A stretch of DNA of 64,000 nt from JAHRVQ01 sp051278195. GTDB lineage: Bacteria; Pseudomonadota; Gammaproteobacteria; Pseudomonadales; Azotimanducaceae. How positions within the stretch are numbered: the stretch's first letter is position 1; every line of letters starts with the position of its first letter. Position numbers and translations under genes: made by a program. The stretch lies in assembly GCA_051278195.1 (NCBI GenBank), contig JBNMQM010000009.1:25724-89723 (forward strand). Reading direction: 5' to 3'. Shown here one piece after another: positions 1 through 9,011 of this stretch. The notes beneath the pieces are model-generated. The model was not told the origin of the DNA. It made no database searches and was given only the letters and a program-made list of their open reading frames with translations.

Positions 1-1
1 G

Positions 2-1993
2 CTGCTGGGTAATATTGGTGAGAAGACTGACGAGAAAGACTATCTGGGGGCGCGTAATCGTCGGCATTTTATTTTCCCGGGCTCAGGTCAGTTTAAGCGT
101 AGCCCACGCTGGATTATGTCAGCCGAATTAGTCGAAACCACGCGTTTGTTCGGCCGCACTGTGGCCCAGATCGAGAGTGACTGGATCGAACCGCTGGCGA
201 AACACTTGGTGAAGCGTAATCACGCTGAGGCGCGCTTTGATATCAAGCGTGGTCAAGTGGTGGCCTTTGAAGAAGTGATGTTATACGGCATAGCAGTCAT
301 TAAGAAACGGCTGGTGAATTACGGTCCGGTCGATCCTGTCCGCGCGCGACATATCTTTATTCAAGAAGCCTTAGTTGAGCAACAATTAGACAGTAAGGCG
401 GGTTTCTATCGACACAATTGCCAGCTTGTCGCCGAGATTGAGAAACTCGAGTCTATGTCGCGGAAACGCGATATTTTGGTCGATGCTTACACGATATTTC
501 GGTTCTACGATGCACTGTTGCCTGAGACGATTGTTGGGGCTGTCGATCTGGAGACTTGGCGCAAACAAATTGAGATGACGACGCCAACATTGTTGTACCT
601 CGATAAATCGACGCTGATGAAGCAAGAGCCAGGGCTGTCCGAAGCGCTGTACCCAAACCAGATTGAGATTGCCGAAACGCGGCTGAAGTTGGACTATCAC
701 TTTGACCCCCAGCATGAGGATGATGGCGTAAGTGTCAAGGTGCCGGTGGCGTTGTTGCGTCAGGTTTCCAGAGCGCAGTTAGACTGGGTTATTCCTGGTC
801 TGCTGCGTGAAAAATGTTTGGCGCTAATCAAAAGCTTGCCTAAAACCATTCGGAAGCGTTTCGTTCCTGCGCCAGAATATGTTGATAAGGTCTTGCCGTT
901 ATTGGTTTATGATGGCCGTGACTTGACCGAAGTGCTGGCCGAAAAATTATTTCGTCTCAATGGCACGCAGGTCACTGCAAGTGATTTCACGCCGGAGAAT
1001 CTTGACCAGCACCTGAAAATGAACATTAAAGTGATCGATGACAAGGGTCAGTTGATTGGCAGCGCTCGTGATTTGGATCAATTACAGTTGCAGTTTGCAG
1101 CTCAGACTGACAAGGATTTCAACCAGCGCTCGCGTCATAAACTTGAGGTCGAAGGCGCGATTGACTGGCAGTTCGGCGATTTACCCGCGGAGATCAAGAT
1201 TACGCAGGCCGATATCACGCTTAAAGGCTACCCGACCTTGGTCGATAATCAAGACAGTGTTGCGGTCAAGATTCTGGATAATCCCGCGGAAGCAGCACGG
1301 CTATCGAGGCTGGGATTGCAACGATTGATCATGCTGTCATTGGTAGAGCAGCGTAAGTACGTGAGTCGAAACTTACCGGGTTTTAAACAGTTCTCCTTGT
1401 ATTATGCGACCCGCGGCAGTGGCGAGGCCTTGCTCGAAGATCTGGTGAATGCTGTGTTCCGTTTTACGTTTATCGAGGACAAGCCGCCGGTCATGAGTGC
1501 CGGCGCGTTTACCCAAAGATTGGGCGAAAAAAGCGAGCTGGTGACCGTGATGAATTTGGCGGGCAGATTGATGGGTGAAATTTTAAAGCTCGCCAATGAA
1601 ATCGAGCGTAAATTAATGGAAGGAGAGACGGCGGTTAACTGCGCGTCGCGTCAAGACTTACGTGAACAGTTAGGTGAACTGTTGTCGCCAGGGTTTCTAG
1701 CGCAGATATCGTTGCAGTGGTTGAAGCAGTATCCGCGGTTTTTACAGGCGATGCTTGCGCGCCTCGACAAGATGAACTTTAGTATCGATAAAGATAAAGA
1801 AGCTATGGCGCAGGTGCATGGTCACTGGCAGAAGTTAGTGGCTGGGGGCGGGGTGACGAATGAATCCTTGCAGCAGTACCGCTGGATGGTGGAGGAGTTT
1901 AGGGTGTCTGTGTTCGCGCAAACCTTGGGTACAAGTTTGCCAGTCTCTGCCAAACGGCTAGAAAAAGAATGGCAGAGATCAGCGCCTCGTTGA
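2..1993 (+). CDS. hrpA: ATP-dependent RNA helicase HrpA, C-terminal part
   Basis: The reading frame is open to the left edge, so the DEAH-box motor lies outside the window and only about 663 C-terminal residues are present. The HrpA-specific C-terminal region (DUF3418) is recognisable by HFIFPGSG near residue 22, the MSAELVETTRLF block near residue 39, VAFEEVMLYG, and LPGFKQFSLYY. In the family this is a cytoplasmic 3'-5' RNA helicase linked to mRNA processing and rescue of stalled ribosomes. The ATG at 116 sits inside this conserved region and is not a real start. The stop is followed by 101 bp before mlaA, so the two are probably separate transcription units. Confidence 0.93.
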   Translation: MLGNIGEKTDEKDYLGARNRRHFIFPGSGQFKRSPRWIMSAELVETTRLFGRTVAQIESDWIEPLAKHLVKRNHAEARFDIKRGQVVAFEEVMLYGIAVIKKRLVNYGPVDPVRARHIFIQEALVEQQLDSKAGFYRHNCQLVAEIEKLESMSRKRDILVDAYTIFRFYDALLPETIVGAVDLETWRKQIEMTTPTLLYLDKSTLMKQEPGLSEALYPNQIEIAETRLKLDYHFDPQHEDDGVSVKVPVALLRQVSRAQLDWVIPGLLREKCLALIKSLPKTIRKRFVPAPEYVDKVLPLLVYDGRDLTEVLAEKLFRLNGTQVTASDFTPENLDQHLKMNIKVIDDKGQLIGSARDLDQLQLQFAAQTDKDFNQRSRHKLEVEGAIDWQFGDLPAEIKITQADITLKGYPTLVDNQDSVAVKILDNPAEAARLSRLGLQRLIMLSLVEQRKYVSRNLPGFKQFSLYYATRGSGEALLEDLVNAVFRFTFIEDKPPVMSAGAFTQRLGEKSELVTVMNLAGRLMGEILKLANEIERKLMEGETAVNCASRQDLREQLGELLSPGFLAQISLQWLKQYPRFLQAMLARLDKMNFSIDKDKEAMAQVHGHWQKLVAGGGVTNESLQQYRWMVEEFRVSVFAQTLGTSLPVSAKRLEKEWQRSAPR

Positions 1994-2094
1994 CCGGCGC
2001 AGGGTAATCGAGGTGGCGCAGCAAGCGTTACCGAATATAGTTACGGGCTACTGTTGCAAATTAATAGTTAACAAGCATGCTTAGGAGGTTTGAT

Positions 2095-2826
2095 ATGAAA
2101 GTAATATATTGCGGTTTTGCGGTGTTAATACTGGCGTTATCAATACCTGCGGCTGCCGAAGCGCTAAATGTTGAGGCGGCAGAGCAAGACGTTTACCCCG
2201 AAGAGCGTAGTCCAGATCCTTTCGAAAGCGTCAACCGCGTCACTCACGGCTTCAATAACATTTTCGACAAGTTCATGTTTAGGCCGCTGGCTAAGAGTTA
2301 TCAATGGGTTGTGCCAAACGTTGCGCAGGCTGGTATTAGTAACTTTTTTTTAAACATCGATGATATAAATAACGCGACCCATAGTTTGCTGCAAGGCAAA
2401 CCTAAGGCCGGTTTGAGTGATCTAGGCAGGTTGCTTTTAAACACGACCATGGGTGTCGGTGGTTTGTTAGATCCTGCGTCCACTGTAGGGCTAGTGCGGC
2501 ATGAAGAAGACCTAGGGCAAACGTTACAAGTGTGGGGAATCCCTAAGGGCCCTTACATCGTCTTGCCATTCCTAGGACCGTCAACGCTAACGGACTTTAT
2601 CAGTACCCCTATCGATAGCCGGACCAATCTATTGCTGTATTACCGTCCAACGCGAAATCGCAATTACTTACTGGCGACCAACTTAATCGATACGCGTGCT
2701 GACTTTTTGTCTGCAGAGTCGTTGGTGTTCGGTGATCGTTATATTTTCTTCCGCGACGCCTACCTGCAGCGCCGCGAGTTCTTGGTGAAGGATGGCAAGG
2801 TTGAGGATGCCTTTGATGATTTTTGA
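2095..2826 (+). CDS. mlaA: MlaA/VacJ family outer-membrane lipid asymmetry protein
   Basis: This MlaA-type protein (243 aa) belongs to the outer-membrane end of the Mla pathway, which removes misplaced phospholipids from the outer leaflet. Family hallmarks are DPFESVNRVTHGFN, the DDINNATHSLLQGKP segment, and a DLGQTLQVWG-xx-KGPYIVLPFLGPS block. I chose the ATG at 2095 because AGGAGGT sits at 2083-2089 and a clean signal peptide follows; an ATG at 2077 lies before that ribosome site. MlaA is normally a lipoprotein, but no lipobox cysteine is visible: the N-terminus ends in AAAEA, as for signal peptidase I. No other mla genes are in the window. Confidence 0.92.
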   Translation: MKVIYCGFAVLILALSIPAAAEALNVEAAEQDVYPEERSPDPFESVNRVTHGFNNIFDKFMFRPLAKSYQWVVPNVAQAGISNFFLNIDDINNATHSLLQGKPKAGLSDLGRLLLNTTMGVGGLLDPASTVGLVRHEEDLGQTLQVWGIPKGPYIVLPFLGPSTLTDFISTPIDSRTNLLLYYRPTRNRNYLLATNLIDTRADFLSAESLVFGDRYIFFRDAYLQRREFLVKDGKVEDAFDDF

Positions 2827-2944
2827 CATCAAGCTATTCTAGTGCATTTCTCCATTATCAATCACAATCTGCGCTAATTGTTGATGCTAAGTGATGGTAA
2901 TCATTGAATTTATAGAGTAAAGTCCTGTTCACTTTCAGGGAAGT

Positions 2945-4132
2945 TTGCGAGCCCCGTCTATGGGTGTTGGAAAGGGTGAAGCGTTGTTGTTTGGTGCAGG
3001 TGCGGCCATGCAAAGCGAAATAGCAAGGTTACTTCAAGAAGACGGCTACGAGATATGTTTGGCCGACACTCAAAAGGAGTGCACCGACCGTATCAGTGCA
3101 GGGAGGCTAGAGCTGCTCCTCGTGTTCTTGGCTAACCCCCTAACATGCCGTGAATCAACCCTTGCCAGTCTGCGCCAAGCAGCGCCGCGCTTGCCCATTG
3201 TGTTACTGGCTGATGAATGCAGCGTACCTCGTCTCGTGCCGGCGCTCAGCCAGGGGGCAGATGATTACCTGATGCTACCTCTTAGCGACCCCGCACTGCT
3301 GACCTATGTTTTGCGTCAAACCATTGCACGTAAGCGAGAGATCAAGCGCCGCGAACAAAATGAGCGTGTGCTGGCGAAAACCAACAAGACGCTGCTGCAA
3401 AGCTTGCAAGTGCTAGAGCAAGATCAACAAGCTGGGTTTCGGGTGCAGCGAGGCATGATGCCTGACACGCCCTTAGTGATTGACGAGCTTGTTTTTGAGC
3501 ACATGATCATGCCGTCTTTGATTCTTAGTGGTGACACGATTGACTCCTTCGAATTACCCGACCAACGGCTGCTATTTTATATCGCCGATGTCTCTGGACA
3601 TGGAACAGCGGCGGCGATAGTGACCGTGGTTCTCAAGGGTCTTTTTCAGCAATTGCTGACGGATTTCGAGAAACTAGATATCACCCGCGCTGACCAGATC
3701 CTTGAATGGCTCAATCGAGAATTGCTCGTTGTGAGCCTAGAGCAACACGTGACCCTGTTTCTGGGATTGATCAGTGAAGATCGTGGGAGCCTCGAATATA
3801 GTAATGCCGCACACTTTCCTGGGACCATGATTTTCAGTGAAATGGGTACACAATACCTGACACTCGGTGGGTTACCTTTGGGTTTAGTGCCGTCGCCGGG
3901 TTACGAGCGTCGCGAGCTAACACTGCCAAAAATCTTCACTATAGTCATGTTTTCAGACGGAGTGTTTGAAATCCTACCTCAGGCGGGCCTGCAGGCTAAA
4001 GAAAAGCACCTGATTTCACTGGTAAACTACACTCAAGGAAAGGTAGAATCGCTGGCGGAAAAACTAGGGCTAATAGATCTTGTCGATATCCCTGATGATA
4101 TTGCACTTTTTACTGTGACAAAGGCTGGATGA
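2945..4132 (+). CDS. Response-regulator-like REC domain fused to PP2C (SpoIIE-type) phosphatase
   Basis: Residues about 10-125 form a CheY-like receiver and about 165-390 a PP2C/SpoIIE phosphatase with ADVSGHGTAAA, VMFSDGVFE and DDIALFT, which supply the metal-binding aspartates. Together with the STAS gene overlapping it by 4 bp, this resembles the Pseudomonas HsbR/HsbA partner-switching pair, in which the phosphatase dephosphorylates the STAS antagonist. The receiver appears degenerate: where DxxLLD is expected the sequence reads LLVFLANP, and the conserved lysine of the TKP motif is replaced (LMLPLS). No HsbR-like kinase domain follows. The start is uncertain: TTG at 2945 has AGGGA only 3 nt upstream, and ATG at 2960 is an alternative. 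Confidence 0.85.
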   Translation: MRAPSMGVGKGEALLFGAGAAMQSEIARLLQEDGYEICLADTQKECTDRISAGRLELLLVFLANPLTCRESTLASLRQAAPRLPIVLLADECSVPRLVPALSQGADDYLMLPLSDPALLTYVLRQTIARKREIKRREQNERVLAKTNKTLLQSLQVLEQDQQAGFRVQRGMMPDTPLVIDELVFEHMIMPSLILSGDTIDSFELPDQRLLFYIADVSGHGTAAAIVTVVLKGLFQQLLTDFEKLDITRADQILEWLNRELLVVSLEQHVTLFLGLISEDRGSLEYSNAAHFPGTMIFSEMGTQYLTLGGLPLGLVPSPGYERRELTLPKIFTIVMFSDGVFEILPQAGLQAKEKHLISLVNYTQGKVESLAEKLGLIDLVDIPDDIALFTVTKAG

Positions 4133-4671
4133 GAAGTATGGGCAAAATTCTTTTTGCTAATCATAACGACATGTACGTGCTGAAGTTCGAAGGTGATGTC
4201 AGGGTGTGTTTAGGCCCTACCATCTCGACATTCCTCAACAGCATTCATCGAGACTGCGGTATAAACGGCACGGTGATTGATCTGCGGCAGGCAACGGGTA
4301 TCGACAGCACGAGCCTGGGGCTACTGGCAAAAATTTCTTTGCGTTGCCAAGAGCAATTAGAGCGACTACCCACGATTGTTTCCACCAATGAAGATATCAC
4401 CCGCCTTTTGTACAGCATGGGTTTCGACAAACTCTTTGTTATCGATGACGACGCCAGCCGGTGCTGTGATGATGTCACCGAACTACCTGCACAGATTGTT
4501 TCAGATAGCGTGCTTCGGGAGCAGGTGATTGAAGCTCACCGGGCCTTGATGAACCTCAATGAGACAAATCTAGTTGCGTTTAAAGATCTGGTTAATGCGC
4601 TTCAACAGGAGCAAGACACAAGCTCTGCTGCAGTATCGCAGCCTATGAATAAAGCAGTAGGTCGACGCTAG
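4129..4671 (+). CDS. STAS-domain anti-sigma-factor antagonist (HsbA-like)
   Basis: This 180-aa protein begins with a STAS domain (residues about 5-105) and has a short C-terminal tail without a recognised domain. The motif GIDSTSLGLL places the phosphorylatable serine/threonine at about residues 60-61, as in anti-sigma-factor antagonists; VSTNEDITRLLYSMGFD matches the HsbA-type family. It overlaps the stop of the PP2C gene as ATGA, implying translational coupling, and is its likely substrate. A second ATG at 4138 would remove three residues and is equally possible. Confidence 0.85.
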   Translation: MRSMGKILFANHNDMYVLKFEGDVRVCLGPTISTFLNSIHRDCGINGTVIDLRQATGIDSTSLGLLAKISLRCQEQLERLPTIVSTNEDITRLLYSMGFDKLFVIDDDASRCCDDVTELPAQIVSDSVLREQVIEAHRALMNLNETNLVAFKDLVNALQQEQDTSSAAVSQPMNKAVGRR

Positions 4672-4686
4672 TCAGGTGATAAAATC

Positions 4687-5142
4687 TCACAGGCCTTGAT
4701 GTTCTCTGGCCCTGATCTTGGCTTTGATAAAGTCAGAATGGGATACATGCAATAAGCCCGAAACCTTACGAATAAACTGTTCTTCATATTTGTCAATACG
4801 TCCATCGGCGAAAGCCACCAGCCATAGATTTTCTGTTAGCTGAATCTTATCGTCGTGTGAATAGTGCTCATTAACCAATTGTGTGAACTGGAACACGTCG
4901 TGAGCTTGATCTGATGCTTGGCCGGCGAGTTCGATGAGTGCTTGCAAGTCAGCTTCATCAAGATCGAAGGTATCTCTTAGCATGGCGACGATGACGGCCT
5001 GTTCCAGGTCATCCGCTTCAAAGTCGGCTCGGGACAATTCTAGAAGCAGGGCGCACGTGGCGAATTGTACGGATTGGCCGGTATCTTGATCGCTTACTGG
5101 CATTAGTTTTTCGTCAAAAAATTTCTTGATCTTGTCGAGCAT
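4687..5142 (-). CDS. TerB-family protein
   Basis: A 151-aa, mostly helical and acidic protein with the TerB-like pattern: a helix with CALLLELSRADFEAD, then ENLWLVAFADGRIDKYEEQF, whose acidic residues match the metal-binding acidic clusters of TerB folds. The family is named for tellurite resistance, but most chromosomal members have no known role. It converges on the STAS gene with only 15 bp between stops, and its start lies 10 bp from the dusA stop, so dusA and this gene probably form a unit on the minus strand. Function is not assigned. Confidence 0.8.
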   Translation of the reverse strand: MLDKIKKFFDEKLMPVSDQDTGQSVQFATCALLLELSRADFEADDLEQAVIVAMLRDTFDLDEADLQALIELAGQASDQAHDVFQFTQLVNEHYSHDDKIQLTENLWLVAFADGRIDKYEEQFIRKVSGLLHVSHSDFIKAKIRAREHQGL

Positions 5143-5152
5143 AATTTGGTTA

Positions 5153-6283
5153 CTACCTCTGTTTCATCTGAGCGATGTATATATTGTCTGACGTCTCAAC
5201 GTTGCTGAGCCCTGCCTCATGTAATGCCCGCTTTACAACACCGACATCGGCATTTGCTTCAAACATGTGAGCACCGAGTTCGCGGCGGAACGTGCGGGCA
5301 CCGCGCATACCCGTAAACCAGCCCATCAGGTGTCGGACCATATGCCTGAACGGCTCGCCATCAGCCTGCTGTCGCTCCATGTAATCCATATACTGTTGCA
5401 GTACTGTCATTCTGTCTATGGCTTCGTGTTTGTAAAGGGCCGCATCAAGCTCGGCTAACAGCCAAGGATTCGCGTAGGGTGCTCGCCCCAGCATCAAGCC
5501 ATCAACTTTTGGCAACAGCGCCAGTGCCGACTCAACGTCGTTGATACCGCCATTGAGAATAAATTGGCAATCCGGAAAGGCATGCCGAATTTTGTACACA
5601 AAATCGTATTTCAACGGCGGAATCTCGCGGTTTTCCTTAGGCGACAAACCACCCAAGATAGCCTTCCGAGCATGGATAATGAATATCCGGCAACCTGCTG
5701 CGTGAACGGTGTCGATGAAGTGGTAGAAGTGTTCGTAGTGGTCCATGTCGTCGATACCGATGCGCGTCTTTACGGTTACTGGGATCTTGACCTGAGCTTG
5801 CATGGCGGCAACGCAATCAGCGACGAGGTGAGGTGTCGCCATAAGCGCTGCGCCGATACCTCCGGACTGGACCCGGCTACTGGGGCAACCGACATTAATG
5901 TTCACTTCTTGGTAGCCCGCATCCTCTACCATCTGTGCGCACTGGCTTAAGTGTTTAGGGTCGTTACCGCCCAATTGCACCGCGCACGGCTCATCACCAC
6001 CGTGCAGCAGAAACTTGTCAGCTCTATTGTAGATTAGTGCGCCGGTCACCAGCATTTCGGAGTACATCAGGGTGTTGGGCGACAGTAACCGGAATAAATA
6101 ACGGCAATGGCGGTCGGTACATCCCATCATAGGCGCCAAACTAAGCGTTCTATCGAGAGGCGCTGGAACACTTTTGACGCGTGGGTTGGCAGTAATCTCG
6201 GTAGCAGGGCTATCGACATGTTTGACGACATGTTTGACGACATGTCTATCGACAGGGCTGGTGACAGGGACGGTTTCGGGCAT
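5153..6283 (-). CDS. dusA: tRNA-dihydrouridine(20/20a) synthase DusA
   Basis: DusA is a cytoplasmic FMN/NADPH enzyme that reduces uridines 20 and 20a in tRNA D-loops. The sequence shows LSLAPMMGCTDRHCRY, the catalytic-cysteine motif NVGCPSSRVQSGGIGAALM, and HARKAILGGLSPKENREIP, which separates DusA from DusB and DusC. I placed the start at the ATG giving MPETV; an in-frame TTG 12 bp further out is possible. Either way there is a tail of about 45 residues before the TIM barrel that most DusA proteins lack, containing the direct repeat VVKHVVKHV. The tail may not all be translated. About 200 bp separate it from gltX. Confidence 0.93.
   Translation of the reverse strand: MPETVPVTSPVDRHVVKHVVKHVDSPATEITANPRVKSVPAPLDRTLSLAPMMGCTDRHCRYLFRLLSPNTLMYSEMLVTGALIYNRADKFLLHGGDEPCAVQLGGNDPKHLSQCAQMVEDAGYQEVNINVGCPSSRVQSGGIGAALMATPHLVADCVAAMQAQVKIPVTVKTRIGIDDMDHYEHFYHFIDTVHAAGCRIFIIHARKAILGGLSPKENREIPPLKYDFVYKIRHAFPDCQFILNGGINDVESALALLPKVDGLMLGRAPYANPWLLAELDAALYKHEAIDRMTVLQQYMDYMERQQADGEPFRHMVRHLMGWFTGMRGARTFRRELGAHMFEANADVGVVKRALHEAGLSNVETSDNIYIAQMKQR
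6215..6245. repeat. 12-bp tandem repeat in the dusA 5' end
   Basis: GACATGTTTGAC occurs twice and then partly a third time (31 bp). Because the unit is 12 bp it stays in frame and duplicates a few residues in the N-terminal extension of DusA. Confidence 0.85.
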
Positions 6284-6480
6284 GATCAATCGCAATTAAA
6301 GGCTAATAGCCAACAGTGTAACATCTGCTGCCTTTCGCGGAGTAGTGGGGTCGGAGTAGAATAGTGTTTTGTAAGATTCAAAACGCGTCAAAAATTATGA
6401 TCCATCGAGAACAGGGTCGGAGTGTATTAAATGTGTGCAGTCACCGCCTGCACTAATCGCCAGTATTACGGAAACACAAC

Positions 6481-8004
6481 ATGAAGGAAGTTAAGACAGT
6501 TAGAACCCGAGTGGCGCCGTCACCCACCGGTGATCCCCACGTGGGCACCGCCTATATGGCCTTGTTTAGCTTATGTTTTGCGCGTCAGCACGGTGGCCAA
6601 TTCGTATTGCGTATTGAAGACACAGATGCAGCCCGCAGTACGCCCGAATCTGAAGCTAAAATACTTGACTCGCTGCGGTGGTTGGGGCTGGACTGGGATG
6701 AAGGCCCGGACAAAGGAGGGTCTTTTGGGCCCTACCGACAGAGTGAGCGTAAGTCGATTTATGGTGGTTATGTTCAAACCCTGATTGATGCAGGCCATGC
6801 TTTTCCTTGCTTTTGCACCGCAAAGCGCCTGGACGAGATGCGCCGCGAGCAGATGCAGCGGGGCGAGACGGCGCGTTATGATGGTCATTGCATGGACATC
6901 AATCCAGCTGATGGGCAAGCGCGGCGGGCTGTTGAAAACCATGTGGTGCGCATGAAAGTGCCTGACACCGGCACCTGTGTCGTCAACGATCGGCTGCGCG
7001 GTGATATTGAGATTGATTGGTCGCAGATTGATATGCAGGTTTTGCTCAAGTCAGACGGCAACCCGACCTACCACTTGGCGGTCGTGGTGGATGACCATTT
7101 GATGGAGATCACCCACATTATTCGTGGTGAAGAGTGGATTAACTCAGCCCCCAAACATGTGTTGCTATATCAGTATTTCGGCTGGGAGATGCCGGAAATC
7201 ATTCATATGCCGCTGTTGCGTAATCCCGACAAGAGCAAACTCAGTAAGCGCAAAAATCCAACCAGCATCGGTTTTTACGAGCGCATGGGATTTCTGCCCG
7301 AGGCTGTGTTGAATTATCTGGGGATGCTTGGCTGGAGTATGCCCGATGGCGAAGAAAAGTTTACTCTTGACGAGATGGTGGCCAGTTTTGATTTAAGTCG
7401 TATTTCGTTGGGTGCGCCGGTATTTGATGTCGCCAAGTTGAAATGGCTTAATGGCCGCTGGTTGCGCGAGAGCCTTGATGACGAAGCTTTCGCAGACAAG
7501 ATGATCGCATGGGCCTACAACCGCGATAATTTGCTCAAGGTGATACCACTGATCAAAGAGCGGGTCGACGTGTTTTCTGATGTGGCGCCTTTGGCCGCGT
7601 TTTTGGTGGATGGTCTGCCATTTTTTGATGAGACCGCGTTCAACACGAAAAACACGACTGTTGAAGAAATCAAACGTATCCTGCAGTTTGTTGTCTGGCG
7701 CTGTGAGGCCCTTAACGACTGGCAGCGTGACAATCTAAGCCAGTTGTTTGCCGAACTCGCTGAGGTGCTGCAATTAAAAATAAGGGATGTGTTGGGGCCC
7801 GTTTTCATTGCGATATCCGGTAAGCCTGTAGCGCCACCTCTGTTCGATTCGATGGCGCTAATTGGTCCTGACATGAGTCGCGCGCGGCTGCGGCATGCCC
7901 TTGACGTGCTCGGCGGCGTATCGAAAAAGCAGTTGAAGAAACTCGAGAAAGACTACGCGAGTTTGCCTGCTGCAGTGAGGCAAAGCGCAGGGGGAGACAG
8001 TTGA
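6481..8004 (+). CDS. gltX: Glutamyl-tRNA synthetase
   Basis: A class I aminoacyl-tRNA synthetase that charges tRNA-Glu. It begins with RVAPSPTGDPHVGTA (HIGH-type motif, His20), contains LRIEDTD and the FPCFC...GHC cysteine pattern of the zinc-binding subdomain, and carries KLSKR (KMSKS motif) at residues 253-257. At 507 residues it is a normal full-length bacterial GltX. Its stop overlaps the start of the formylglutathione hydrolase gene by 3 bp, so the two are co-translated. Confidence 0.96.
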   Translation: MKEVKTVRTRVAPSPTGDPHVGTAYMALFSLCFARQHGGQFVLRIEDTDAARSTPESEAKILDSLRWLGLDWDEGPDKGGSFGPYRQSERKSIYGGYVQTLIDAGHAFPCFCTAKRLDEMRREQMQRGETARYDGHCMDINPADGQARRAVENHVVRMKVPDTGTCVVNDRLRGDIEIDWSQIDMQVLLKSDGNPTYHLAVVVDDHLMEITHIIRGEEWINSAPKHVLLYQYFGWEMPEIIHMPLLRNPDKSKLSKRKNPTSIGFYERMGFLPEAVLNYLGMLGWSMPDGEEKFTLDEMVASFDLSRISLGAPVFDVAKLKWLNGRWLRESLDDEAFADKMIAWAYNRDNLLKVIPLIKERVDVFSDVAPLAAFLVDGLPFFDETAFNTKNTTVEEIKRILQFVVWRCEALNDWQRDNLSQLFAELAEVLQLKIRDVLGPVFIAISGKPVAPPLFDSMALIGPDMSRARLRHALDVLGGVSKKQLKKLEKDYASLPAAVRQSAGGDS

Positions 8005-8867
8005 GCGACAGAGAATTGATTCAAGCCCTTGATAGTCACTTATGTTTTGGTGGTCAACAGTTGCGCTACAGTCACGCATCTGAGGCGCTGGGATGTGACA
8101 TGACATTCTCGATCTATCTGCCACCTCAGGCGCAGCAGGGCAGTGTGCCCGTGTTGTACTGGCTCTCTGGGCTGACCTGTACGGACGAAAACTTTGTTAC
8201 CAAGGCCGGCGCACAGGCGGCGGCTGCGCGGTTAGGAATTGCTATTGTCTGCCCTGACACCAGTCCTCGTGGCAGCCTTGTGCCGGATGATCCGGATGCG
8301 AGTTGGGACTTCGGTTTGGGTGCAGGCTTTTATGTCAACGCGACACAAGCACCGTGGCGCGAACACTATCAGATGTATGATTATATCAACAAGGAGTTGC
8401 CAGCAGTTATTAACCAGGCGTTTCCGATTGATTCCAATCGAGTTGCTATTTCTGGTCATTCCATGGGAGGCCATGGGGCCCTGACAGTCGCATTGAAAAA
8501 TCCTACGAAATTTCGTAGCGTTTCTGCTTTTGCGCCCATCGTTTCGCCGCTACATTGTCCGTGGGGAGATAAGGCCCTGAGGTTATTTCTGGGTGACGAC
8601 AAAAGCGCTTGGGCTGAATATGATAGCTGCTCGCTGCTCTTGGCTACCGGGGCAGATGAGCCGCGTTTACCGATACTTATTGATCAGGGCACCGCTGATC
8701 ATTTTCTTGAAGTCCAGCTGCAGACCCAACGCTTTGTTTCAGCGGCGAGCAAGGCCAACTACCCTGTTGAAGTGCGAATGCAAGGCGGTTATGACCATTC
8801 GTTTTTCTTTATTGCGAGTTTTATTGATGAACATTTGGCGTTTCACGCGCGTCATTTGTTAGCCTAG
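8001..8867 (+). CDS. fghA: S-formylglutathione hydrolase
   Basis: This alpha/beta hydrolase completes glutathione-dependent formaldehyde detoxification, releasing formate and glutathione in the cytoplasm. Signature features are LSGLTCTDENFVTKAG near the N-terminus, nucleophile Ser154 in SGHSMGGHGA, and later DQGTADHFL and GYDHSFFF, which carry the expected Asp and His. I use a TTG start at 8001, overlapping the gltX stop and preceded by AGGGGGAGA; the N-terminus aligns well with the family's usual 280 or so residues. The usual partner, glutathione-dependent formaldehyde dehydrogenase, is not in the window. Confidence 0.93.
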   Translation: MSDRELIQALDSHLCFGGQQLRYSHASEALGCDMTFSIYLPPQAQQGSVPVLYWLSGLTCTDENFVTKAGAQAAAARLGIAIVCPDTSPRGSLVPDDPDASWDFGLGAGFYVNATQAPWREHYQMYDYINKELPAVINQAFPIDSNRVAISGHSMGGHGALTVALKNPTKFRSVSAFAPIVSPLHCPWGDKALRLFLGDDKSAWAEYDSCSLLLATGADEPRLPILIDQGTADHFLEVQLQTQRFVSAASKANYPVEVRMQGGYDHSFFFIASFIDEHLAFHARHLLA

Positions 8868-8907
8868 ACGAGATATTTGTCTCGTTAGAGAGGCTTCTAT
8901 GCAGAAA

Positions 8908-8935
8908 AGGCGCAGACCATGCTTGGTCTGCGCCT
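8908..8935. terminator. Bidirectional intrinsic terminator between fghA and the nitronate monooxygenase gene
   Basis: A perfect 12-bp stem (AGGCGCAGACCA with its complement) closes a 4-nt loop. It is preceded by AAAA, which becomes a T-run on the minus strand. It sits between two converging genes. A smaller hairpin (ACGAGA/TCTCGT, 8868-8885) lies just before it. Confidence 0.85.
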
Positions 8936-8954
8936 GCAAAGACGCGAATATAGT

Positions 8955-9011
8955 CTATTTAAACTGAGCCTTCCTATTAAAACTGCGCCTTCTTGTTAAA
9001 ACTGCGCCTTC
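8955..9011. repeat. Three 19-bp tandem repeats across the 3' end of the nitronate monooxygenase gene
   Basis: A 19-bp unit containing TTAAAACTGCGCCTTC is repeated head to tail at 8955-8973, 8974-8992 and 8993-9011; the first copy has two changes. The copy at 8993-9011 contains the stop codon and last codons of the minus-strand gene, so the other two are duplicated stop regions lying beyond it. Confidence 0.9.

Noticed and set aside
116..118. ATG 116 as the start of the first gene
   Set aside because: The conserved HrpA sequence HFIFPGSG lies upstream in the same open frame, so the gene continues to the window edge.
6340..6435. GGGTCGGAGT repeated before gltX as a possible RNA or T-box-like leader
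   Set aside because: Only two short copies, no consistent pairing, and T-box leaders are not expected for gltX in gammaproteobacteria.
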